A stretch of DNA of 64,000 nt from Aurantiochytrium sp. KH105 (Eukaryota > Sar > Bigyra > Thraustochytrida > Thraustochytriidae), in the NCBI GenBank assembly GCA_003116975.1, contig BGKB01000063.1:186001-250000 (forward strand), written 5' to 3'. The position numbers and the translations under genes were made by a program. The number at the start of each line of letters is the position of its first letter. Positions within the stretch are counted from its first letter, which is position 1. Of the stretch, positions 36,601-44,168 are shown one piece after another. The notes beneath the pieces are model-generated. The model was not told the DNA's origin, searched no databases, and saw only the letters and a program-made list of their open reading frames with translations.

Positions 36601-39026
36601 ATGCTCATTCGATGCATCCGGCCTCGGTGAGTGCACTGGCGTTGAGCCCTTATGGGGCTGACTACATGGCCACGGCAGGTAGCGACAACATGGTGCAAAT
36701 TTGGGACGCACGCATGCGTGGGACGACGCCGACGCTGCAGAAATTTATTGGTCACGCCTCAGAGGTGCGTGACGCCAACTTTTCGCTCGACGGTCGATTC
36801 CTCGCTACAGTGGGCAGCGAACAGGCCATGCTGTTGTGGGAGTTCTTTGGGCAACCTTCCGAGGGTCCTTTTGCCCCGACCGCGATCATGGCTGAAACGG
36901 AAGTGGAAGGCGAGCAAGAAGAGATCGAGATGACAGCACAGACTCTTTTGGAGCCCGACGCTGCAATGACGCGCCACCACGCTGAAAACAAATCCGCCCG
37001 TGCGGTTCGAAGGCATTCGCTGTGCGAGCTAGGCTACGCGGGGAACCTTGTGCCTGCCCAATGTTCTGCAACGCAAGTCGTCGCAGATCAAATTCTTGGC
37101 GTCAACACGTCATCAACCTCTGTCATGGCCTGGCATCCGGAGACGGGGCTTTTGATGTACAGCTGCGGGCGAAGCGTGGTGTTTATGGATCTCGAAAGCC
37201 AAAGGCAGCAACTCTTTGCAAATCACGAAAGTACGGTATCCGCGGTGACTCTCAGCGCAAGTGGATGCCTTTTCGCTTCAGGCGCCGGCGTGGCCACTGC
37301 TGCAGGCGCAGCGGCAGCCGGTCGTCAAGGAAGAAGCGCAGAAGTCATCATTTACAAGTTGGCTTTGAGCGAGACAGGACATGATGTGAGTGTTGCGCAC
37401 GTTTTGGTGGGGCACCTGCATGGCGGGGTTCAGGCGATGCAATTTTCGGCCAATGAAACCAGGCTCGCCTCCCTTGGCGCAGCAGGGAATGGCATGATTT
37501 GCATCTGGGACGTACGTCTGGGTACGCTCGAGTCTAGTCATCGTCTGGTTGACGGGCTTGGCTTTGATCTCTTGTGGGTGTCGGCCGACACCATTGTCAG
37601 CACAGGTGCAAGTGGTCAATTGGCGTTCTGGCGCGTCCCGGCCAGTGGCGCAGAGGGGGAAATCAACCTCGCTACGCTCCATCAGACGTCGCGCCTCGGG
37701 CAAGAGGGCGTAGACTTGACTCGCATCGCCAAAGCGCCCAAGTGGCTGACGCGCGCGCACGGGGCGGAGATGGTCATGGCTCTAGGAGACGCGCACGGGC
37801 ACGTTCGTGTCATTGCGCTGCCCGAACGCGTCGAGCTTGCGCGTTGGCAGGCAGCCGAAGACGAAATTACGGCTTTAGTATGGTGCGACAAACACCTCAT
37901 TGTCGGCGTTCGAAGCGGAGTTGTAGTTCTCTGGGACGTGGGGGAGCAGTACCCAGATGAGGGCCAGATTCCAGCGCATGTCTTTAGCTACAAGGATGCA
38001 GTCCTCGATATGTGCTGGGAAGGCCTCGATGGATTGGTGCTCACTGCTGGCGCGTCTTGCGTGTACACGAACGTTCAGGATCAACGTTTAGTTCCTCTTG
38101 TAAGGGGTCCTCCGGACGCAATCGAGGATCTGAGCGTGAGCGCGGATGGCTCACTTCTCGTGAGCTGCGGTGGCAAGAATGTGGCTTCTTCGTCGACGGT
38201 GAGGCTCTGGGAGCCAAACACACTGGAAACCTTTGCTCAAGTGAGTGTTGCCGAGGACGGTATTGCGATCCGATCAGCAACTTTGGTCGCGCCCTCGGGC
38301 GCACCGCCGAAACTCTGTGCTCTTGCCTGTTCGGACGGAAGTATTCGTGTGGTGAACATTTCCTCCTCGCTGCTGGTATCCTGTGTGCAAGTGCTTGGCG
38401 GTGCTGATGCGCTCGTGTCGGTGTGTCAGGTTGGGGACCAACTCGTTGCTGCTTCGACGCGCGGGGCAGTTTTGGCCATCACTGTAGATCTTGCGAGTGG
38501 CGCGCTTGACACTTCGTCCTTGTACATGGTATGTGATTCTGGAGACCAAGCGAGCGAAGATTCTCATGTTTGTCTCAGCAGCGATGCGCGCGTGCCCAAC
38601 GTGGTGGCGGTCGTGGGCGCAGGCGGCCAGCTTCAAGTTTTCTCTATGGCGCAGTCTGGGCGTGCGGAAGAGCTTTTGGCTAGTGCAGAGCTGGCATTCA
38701 AGTTTGTCGGATTCTCGTGGGGGAACGAGGACCGACTTGTTTGTGCGACCGCTCACTCGGTTGCGTACATTGACGTCGGCGGCGAAAAAATTGTGCTTTC
38801 TGCTGAAGTCGCACTCTCAGATGAGGAGCGTGTGACAGCTCTCGCTGGCGACTACATTGGTACCAATTTTGGGCGCGTGTTGCGGCTCGATGCTTCGAGT
38901 ATGGAGATGCAGGTACTTTTCGATGCTCATGGAAGTCCTGTGAGCTCGCTCTCAGGTAACCCCAAGCACGGCCTTTTGCTGTCGGCGGCGGGGCAAGAGT
39001 TGGTAAAACATTCCGTTCCGAAGTAG
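33660..39026 (+). CDS. WDR90/POC16-type protein: CFAP20 domain plus tandem WD40 propellers
   Basis: A 1788-residue centriolar protein, close in length to human WDR90 (about 1750). Residues 1-185 are a CFAP20/DUF667 domain, recognisable by WQRPFVDVFKL, the LGLTGSFVYVQ strand, an ITLSNMF element and DDWYTIGLDVP. A Ser/Pro-rich linker (190-395) follows. The rest is a long series of WD repeats arranged as multiple beta-propellers, for example GHTARVNCLALDPEGSMLAS, VRVWSVPG, VQIWDARM, ICIWDVRL and VRLWEPN. CFAP20-plus-WD40 architecture is diagnostic of WDR90/POC16, which binds the inner centriole wall. Its presence implies centrioles and flagellated cells, consistent with zoospore-forming protists. 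The whole frame is intronless. ATG at 33660 follows CATC. Confidence 0.92.
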   Translation: MATASSIWQRPFVDVFKLVGLSTGSWANCEREGNVKQTLDKTIGKNVVRITGAVATANKLVIPGKQHQAGLGLTGSFVYVQVRPLPHQLFTIIVEVLCKDGSATRITLSNMFRVPSRRGARILVPLDLADDWYTIGLDVPFLLERFKDPARPSEYWCLKSISVFAGVQIRNVFTAETPYRSTPDLADDSEMANLEALPTALQMSRSNPNLVIWAPAVPHNISYSSATSVPLRSLAAGSGGSLPSPGLSSTSSPAPSLTEESKAASSFTSLHGALNGPRKKTSGDKTSRQRSSRKPSENDSHKGNAVASADDPPAATLPSLASSKRFPTAPPPPPKHLPAQAETSSLERAPGATSQKPQRPAPVPSVPALRPDPVMKLHTYVGHSYALESARPLWSGDGKHIIYASASNIIMGNVENPHRQQRILLGHTARVNCLALDPEGSMLASSQEGRNPVIRLWNTTSCKCISVIAASSGGGLRSLDFSADGSFLCAVGRDEHNRTQIYVWKVSGLQSNASGRATMSTANMTTVQQGSAQDSRISLVARQTSEFDIVRIRFSPYDSFQLVSCGRENIRFWRIRNRHMSGTPVVLNEFARKATFSDLAFESDFGSATAGSSAIGGGTTSFDKRVFVATNLGTVAAVHYERRTVLCIYRLHDGPIHALTVNEGFCVTASEDQHVRVWPLDFADFFLEARHESPVGAVDVSPDGLKILTSSTAGVLGVLDVATHSHTVKLRAHGSTVSCVSFRAGPHGENEMASASSDGTVRVWSVPGCEQMYEFRSDEDEALCCAYHPDKNQNLLICGYKSGTLRVFDVQGTALVYEYKQHAAAARGVGMHAEGICAITLSEDGHLCVYDSAEYFQPTKMIALEDGVAPASSKTEARRWTPKCLAMDPRGRLAAAVHPFRPEIVLVATDSQRQLVDFEIVLRIKRTANSSRTSGRLPLFEAIIFSSSGEEIFATTTDNRIVKYRILHGAEQGWDAMLVRDAHSMHPASVSALALSPYGADYMATAGSDNMVQIWDARMRGTTPTLQKFIGHASEVRDANFSLDGRFLATVGSEQAMLLWEFFGQPSEGPFAPTAIMAETEVEGEQEEIEMTAQTLLEPDAAMTRHHAENKSARAVRRHSLCELGYAGNLVPAQCSATQVVADQILGVNTSSTSVMAWHPETGLLMYSCGRSVVFMDLESQRQQLFANHESTVSAVTLSASGCLFASGAGVATAAGAAAAGRQGRSAEVIIYKLALSETGHDVSVAHVLVGHLHGGVQAMQFSANETRLASLGAAGNGMICIWDVRLGTLESSHRLVDGLGFDLLWVSADTIVSTGASGQLAFWRVPASGAEGEINLATLHQTSRLGQEGVDLTRIAKAPKWLTRAHGAEMVMALGDAHGHVRVIALPERVELARWQAAEDEITALVWCDKHLIVGVRSGVVVLWDVGEQYPDEGQIPAHVFSYKDAVLDMCWEGLDGLVLTAGASCVYTNVQDQRLVPLVRGPPDAIEDLSVSADGSLLVSCGGKNVASSSTVRLWEPNTLETFAQVSVAEDGIAIRSATLVAPSGAPPKLCALACSDGSIRVVNISSSLLVSCVQVLGGADALVSVCQVGDQLVAASTRGAVLAITVDLASGALDTSSLYMVCDSGDQASEDSHVCLSSDARVPNVVAVVGAGGQLQVFSMAQSGRAEELLASAELAFKFVGFSWGNEDRLVCATAHSVAYIDVGGEKIVLSAEVALSDEERVTALAGDYIGTNFGRVLRLDASSMEMQVLFDAHGSPVSSLSGNPKHGLLLSAAGQELVKHSVPK

Positions 39027-39515
39027 GAGAGAAGATTATATAAGAATCAAATTCAACATCTTTGTCTGTATTGAGAATGAAAAGTGCACGGAGTGCTGTT
39101 GTTGGCGGCGGGCCAAGAGTCGAATTTACAGAGACTTTGGGCGTCAAGGAAGTGATCAAATTCAGCACTTTTCTCTGTGCTAGTACCGAGATTAGGATTG
39201 GGGACGCAAAAATGTTGATGCTGTGAGCTCTCTTTTATCGAAATTGATCGAAGCACGCGGCAGGGTCTGACAGTCCGCCTTGAATGAAGGAGGAGCATCA
39301 GAAGAAGATCGAACCAAAAGTTGAACAGAGATCGAGGTGTCTATTCACATATTGTTGTGTAAAGAGTAGGCCTAGTACAGACAAGCGAGCGAGTATCATC
39401 CCGAAGAAAGTGAAGACTTTTGTGGACCAATCACGAGTCTGCGTTTCATTTACATATCATTTTGTTGCGTGAAGATCTCGTATCGAAGTTGTCACGCACG
39501 CCGTGCAATGGGAGG
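39027..39515. repeat. 3' region with degenerate duplication of the WDR90 gene end
   Basis: This 489-base gap lies downstream of WDR90/POC16. A segment at about 39097-39175 (CTGTTGTTGGCGGCGGGCCAAGAGT, then CAAATTCAGCAC) resembles the gene's own last codons and start of the 3' region at 38985-39060 (CTGTCGGCGGCGGGGCAAGAGT, then CAAATTCAACAT). It looks like an old tandem duplication about 110 bases apart. No other feature is visible. Confidence 0.4.
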
Positions 39516-39812
39516 TCAGATTGCATTCAATTCACTCGAAGATGATGACGATGATGGCACGTGAGGCCCAGAGTTGTCTGAAGTGAAGAGAAGCTTGACA
39601 GAGATGAGGCACTCGGTCACAACGGCAGCAGCAATGAGCGCCCCGCTTATCGTTCTCGCCATGCAGCCCTTGCAGAGGCTCTCTGGGTCGCAAGACCCGC
39701 TGGCGTTGTCGCGCGTCTCTACAATGGCGTTGTCAACGCGGGCCAGGAGCTCGCGGTAGTACGCGTCGTCGCGGGAGCCGCCACTCGTTCCTCCAGCGTC
39801 TGCGTCGCCCAT
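39516..39812 (-). CDS. Small membrane protein, possibly DMAC1-like
   Basis: A 98-residue protein with one hydrophobic segment at about residues 55-75 (SGALIAAAVVTECLISVKLLF). It is preceded by a short cysteine cluster (SCDPESLCKGCMARTISG). This CxxC-plus-helix pattern resembles DMAC1/TMEM261 (DUF4536), an assembly factor for mitochondrial complex I. However, the match is short and my confidence in the family is low. The N-terminus is Gly/Asp-rich and the C-terminus has a Ser7 run. Start ATG at 39812. It could be an unrelated tail-anchored or signal-anchored protein. Confidence 0.55.
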   Translation of the reverse strand: MGDADAGGTSGGSRDDAYYRELLARVDNAIVETRDNASGSCDPESLCKGCMARTISGALIAAAVVTECLISVKLLFTSDNSGPHVPSSSSSSSELNAI

Positions 39813-40465
39813 GCTTTCAGGATTCGTCTCGACTGCCCACCCCGTGGCAGAGGCGGGACTTTGCGCGAGGGGCCTCTGATAACGCGAGGCAGCCTGAACG
39901 CGGTCAGTCGCCCGTGTCTGCCTACTTTACGTCCGTCCGTTCGCAGGAATCCCCGCCACGAGCAGCCAGCGAAACGCGGCGGAGAGAGTTTTGCTCATGA
40001 TCTTTGATACCCTTATCTTCATCAATGCGAAGACGAGGGCCGGTCATCATCATCATCCGAGATACTACGGCGCTGGCTCTGGAGAGAGACAGAGACAGAG
40101 AGAGAGAGAGAGAGTCGTATCGTGGGGGCCACCACGATGGCAGTCAAACGAAAAAGAATGTCAAGTGCCAGTGACACATTTATTCATCCCTTCACTTCTT
40201 GACGCACTGACTAGCAAGATGATGTTTTGCGATGGCAATCAGACGAGAAAGAATGAATGAATGCACGCACATTGACTCATTTGTTCCTTCCTTCCTTCCT
40301 TCCTTCCTTCCTTGACTCCTTCAAGATGGTATTTTTGCAGAGATTTCAATGTGGATTCAAAATGATATATTTTTGCAGAGATCAATGTGGACGACCCTGT
40401 GGACATACATTCCTATATGCATGCGTGCGTGCATGGGCGAGAGAGGGACAGAGCCTTTCGAGAAA
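39813..40465. repeat. Intergenic region with (GA)n, (TTCC)n and a 38-bp direct repeat
   Basis: This 653-base gap lies between two minus-strand genes. It holds a GA/CAGAGA run at about 40077-40114, a TTCC tetramer run at 40283-40313, and a direct repeat. TATTTTTGCAGAGATTTCAA at 40330 recurs at 40368 as TATTTTTGCAGAGATCAATG. The first part is the promoter of the small membrane protein, the last part the 3' end of the TLC-domain gene. Confidence 0.6.
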
Positions 40466-41335
40466 TCATTCGGCCTTTTGCGATTTAGTCTTGCGCTCTG
40501 CATACGCTGGAGCGGGAAGCGAAGGCTTGGCCTTGAAGAACGCATTGTAGACACCCTGAAGCAAGTTTCCCCACCAAACCCAATTGAGAAAAGTGAGCAC
40601 AACGATGCTGGACATGCTCGTCACGCCGACCATGTGTGGATACTTTTCATGGGCACCAAAGGCGGGCGACTCATCGTGCACCGCGAGCCAAAGGTAGTTC
40701 AAATAAGTAAAGAGAAAAACACGTGCGGGGAAGATAAAGAAGAGCACAACGCCAAAGCTCTGAAACAATTTGTTCATGCCGTCAGCGCGAGCAATCTCGA
40801 CAACGGTGACGAGGGGCGTACTAAACTCGGAAAGTCCAACCGCGGCGGCAAACATACCGCTCTGACCAAAGAACATGCTATTGACGAGGCCGACAATGCA
40901 AGCGACGTGGTGGAGGACGAATTGCCATCGGAAGTTTTTCCAGATGAGACGGCCAACGAGGTCCTGCGTCATGTACGCCAGCATGAGCGCATTCACGACA
41001 GAGACCTGGAATTCTTCGAGGGGAGACAGCAAGGTCTTGCCCACAAGCACATCGTAGAAGCCTGCGACGGTCCCGTGTCCAGCTTGGATGAAAATGATGG
41101 AATAGTACATGACAGAGACGATGCAGCAAAAGGTGCCGCAAAAGAGGTTGGTGAATCGTAAGAGCAAGCGGTTGTTCTTCCTCTCCTCGATCTCGTCGAG
41201 GTACCTTGCAAAGAGGCCCACAAAGCTCACGCTGACCGCACAGAGCGCCCATAGCGACACCTTGTGCGAGGATGTCGGCATGTTGGCTCCCAGCGCGTCA
41301 GCGACGCCTGAGAGCTTCTCGGAAACGTTGGTCAT
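40466..41335 (-). CDS. TLC-domain multispanning membrane protein
   Basis: A 289-residue protein with about seven membrane segments fitting the TLC (TRAM/LAG1/CLN8) fold. The family hallmark is a HH pair on a membrane helix, here FVLHHVACIVGLVNSMFF. Preceding it are LMLAYMTQDLVGRLIW and the polar WKNFRW. After it comes a SEFSTPLVTVVEIAR segment, as in TLCD4/TMEM56-type proteins (lipid or sterol-sensing membrane proteins), rather than the longer ceramide synthases, which carry a Lag1 motif that I do not see. The C-terminus (ERKTKSQKAE) is basic and could hold an ER-retrieval-like signal. Its substrate is unknown. ATG at 41335 (GCATGAC context on the minus strand). Confidence 0.82.
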   Translation of the reverse strand: MTNVSEKLSGVADALGANMPTSSHKVSLWALCAVSVSFVGLFARYLDEIEERKNNRLLLRFTNLFCGTFCCIVSVMYYSIIFIQAGHGTVAGFYDVLVGKTLLSPLEEFQVSVVNALMLAYMTQDLVGRLIWKNFRWQFVLHHVACIVGLVNSMFFGQSGMFAAAVGLSEFSTPLVTVVEIARADGMNKLFQSFGVVLFFIFPARVFLFTYLNYLWLAVHDESPAFGAHEKYPHMVGVTSMSSIVVLTFLNWVWWGNLLQGVYNAFFKAKPSLPAPAYAERKTKSQKAE

Positions 41336-42731
41336 GCTTCACTGCTCTTGATCAATCAATCGCGCGTTCCGTTCGTCCACAACCAGACCAAGCTAGCTCT
41401 CCCGCTGTCTTTCTGTCTGTCTTTCTGCCTGTCTGTCTGGAGTTCGCGTACGTTGCTTTCGAGTCTGCTGCCGCTGGCCTGCCTGACTGCTCTCGCTCGT
41501 TCGTTCGTTCGCGCTCTGCAGCTGACGCCGCAAGAGCTCGTTCGTATGAGTCAGCGCGACGCTGACGTGCTGACTCGGCTTATCATAACCACATGAATAC
41601 TATTCACGTGGATGGGTTCTCGCGCGGTGCACGCGACGCGACTGCGATGGTCGTTGCAGGAGAACATGCGGCAGAGAACTCATTCGTGGTCTGTTGTAGG
41701 CATGCAAGGGCGCAGAAATGGCCAATGACGCATTTGTAGCTAGCCGCCTTGTGTGCAGAAAGTGTTTGTGTTTATAGATTAGGGGAGAAGTGCTGGTTCT
41801 GTTTTGTGGATTCTTGCTCAGCCACCATGGCCAGCCGCCATGGCCGCAGTCGCGTCGACCAGCCACAGGCAGTTGCAATTTGCTTTGACGCTTGCTGTGA
41901 CTTACCGTGTATCGTTGCTGACGAAGCCACGAGCACATCGGTGGCGGGTATTTCCACGAGCTATCGACCGAGCGACCTCTCAGACGGGTAAAACAAAGCC
42001 TCTCAGTTTTCATTGTCCCCCTGCCAGGCTGCTGGCCGCCAGGCCGGTGACGATCGTGCATGATGCTGATGGCACAGTGGCTTCCTCACGTATAATCCTC
42101 CCTTTGTAAACAACAGCCATAGCAGCCAGTTGGCAGCATGCAGCTCAACTCATCGATGCGGACCAAGACAACCAACCTCGCGGGCCCCCGCTGGCCAGTC
42201 AGCTCGGACGACATCCACCACCAGCTCCGTGACCCGTCGCCAGCCTGAGCCACAGCCACGGGCCGGCCGGACAGGTTCCGTGGGTTTGTTTCGTGCTCAG
42301 GGCGCAAGTCCCTTATGTGGTACAACAAGTGCTAAAAAAGCAGCAGCACCCAAAGCAACATGGCAACGCGAAGAAGCACAAGAACGCGTTCGGGACCGGG
42401 GAATATCATGATGAGGTACTGGTCGACCAGGGTCAACCCCGTGCCTCTCGGGACCGGCCAGCCAGCTGGCAAGAGAAAGCGCACCATGCTCGTGCAAAGC
42501 CCCAATCGCGCATAGGCCTCCACCATTGCAACGCCCGAGCCGCGCCCACATCGACCTCTAGGCCTAGATAAACGCTACTTCATTGCGACCTCGTTGATTG
42601 TGCAAAGCCCGAACCGCGCTCGCGGGACTCTCTCTCGGGACGCGGCCGCACGCGCGAAAGTCGAGACGAGCAGAGCCGAGACGAGGCGCGCGGGCGCAGG
42701 GCGCGCGGGCTCTGCGCGCGGCGCGGCGAGG
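41336..42731. repeat. Divergent promoter region between TLC gene and SfsA-domain gene
   Basis: This 1.4 kb holds TCTGTCTTTCTG tracts near 41410-41450 and GTTCGTTCGTTCG near 41500. The remainder is of average composition. Several short open frames occur but have no recognisable domains or codon bias. The stretch just before 42732 is GC-rich and encodes only Arg/Ala if read in the SfsA frame, with no methionine before 42732. Confidence 0.6.
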
Positions 42732-42867
42732 ATGGGCGCGGCGAAGCGGACGCGGTCCCGGGCGGGCGGCGGCGAAGATGATGGCGGCGCGGGTGAGCCG
42801 GAGCGGCGAGGCAGAGGCGTTCGCAGGGCCTCGTCGGCCAGGCCCGGATCGAGCTCGTCGGCGGCGG

Positions 42868-42902
<35 letters not shown>

Positions 42903-44168
42903 GCGGCAGAGGCAGCGGCAGAGGCGGCGTCGAAGAAGCCGCGGGCGAAGCGGGCGAAGACGGAGAGCGCGGCGGCGCCGGCAGCGAGGTCGACGATGCA
43001 GTCGAGGAGGCTGCTGGCCAATCTGGGTTCCATGGTCTCCGGGCGGGTCCTGGCGCGCCCTTCGAAGCGCGTCCGTACCCCGTACGTGGCGGACGTGCAG
43101 CTTTTAGATGGCACGGACAGCGTCGTCCAGGCGCACTCGCCGTCGCTGGGATGCGCTGGCATGGTTTCGCCGGGACGCATCGTGGAGATGACGGAAGTGG
43201 CGGCGACATCGTCGACCTCGTCGTCGTCCTCGTCTTCGGCCAAGAAGACGCCTCCGCGCAAAACAAGCCATTCCGTATGTCTGTGCCACGATGCCCCGCG
43301 CGTCGGGGGTCTCGGAGGCATGCAAGGCCCGGTCGTTGGTGCGCTGCCTGCGCTCGCCGAGAATTTCGTGCTCAAGGCTCTCGAAGAAGGCTGGTTTGCA
43401 GAATTTGCGCCGGGGTATACCGTGACAAAGCAAAAGAAGTACGGTGGAAGCCGTGTGGACTTTGTCTTGAACTATGAAGGCGAAGGAGAAAAAGAAGAGA
43501 AGAACAAGCAAGACGCTGCGAAGTCCGATGTGACGCAAGGTGCTACTTCGCCGCGCAAGACACTCATCGAGGTCAAGAATGTAGTCTGCGCCGACTATCT
43601 TCCCGGGGAGAACCCTATCAGTACAGGTATGGAGGGCGAGCTGGAGCCTCGGCTGGCTTCGTGCCTGCAAGATGCTCAGACAGGGGCGCTCTTGCGCGCA
43701 GCCGTGTTTCCGCATGGAGGCACGCGAAAGCCCAAAATCAAGGTCCTCTCTTCGCGGGCGATCAAGCATGTGCATGAGTTGACGCAGCTTCATCTCTCTC
43801 GTCGGGTGGGCGAGGAAAACTTGGATAGCGCCATGATTTTTGTCGTGAACAGAAGCGACTGCGAACGTTTTCGGCCTGCGCACGAATCGTGCCCCTTGTT
43901 TGCCAGGGTTCTCTACGAGGCGTCGCTTGCGGGCGTGCGCTTGCTTGCGTACACGGTGAACTGGGACTTGGCTTCGGGTTGCGCGTACCTAGGCCACCGC
44001 ATTCCGGTCGAGTTTTCTGCTGAGACCAAGGCTACGCCATTAGATCGCGTTTGGCTCGACCAGGTCCTCGTTTACGAGGCTGGGCCCAAGCCGGACTCCT
44101 TGGGGACCAAGTCCTCGGATAAAAAGCACAAGAAGAAGCACAAGAAGCGCTCGCGGCGGCACGACTAG
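42732..44168 (+). CDS. SfsA-fold protein (OB-fold plus PD-(D/E)XK nuclease-like)
   Basis: A 478-residue protein whose core matches the bacterial SfsA family. The N-terminal OB-like part is at 101-160 (GRVLARPSKRVRTPYVADVQLLDG, then SPSLGCAGMVSPG). A PD-(D/E)XK core follows: SRVDF at 240-244, then LIEVKNV at 278-284 (Asp243, Glu280, Lys282). It ends with SSRAIKHVHEL and AMIFVVNRSDCERFRPAHE. The known family binds DNA and is nuclease-like, but its cellular role is unclear. Compared with the roughly 230-residue bacterial form, this protein has three extra parts: an N-terminal low-complexity stretch with Ser runs, internal Ser and Glu/Lys inserts, and a basic tail (KKHKKKHKKRSRR) that suggests nuclear location. 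This is a bacterial-type family in a eukaryote, so gene transfer is possible. Confidence 0.86.
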
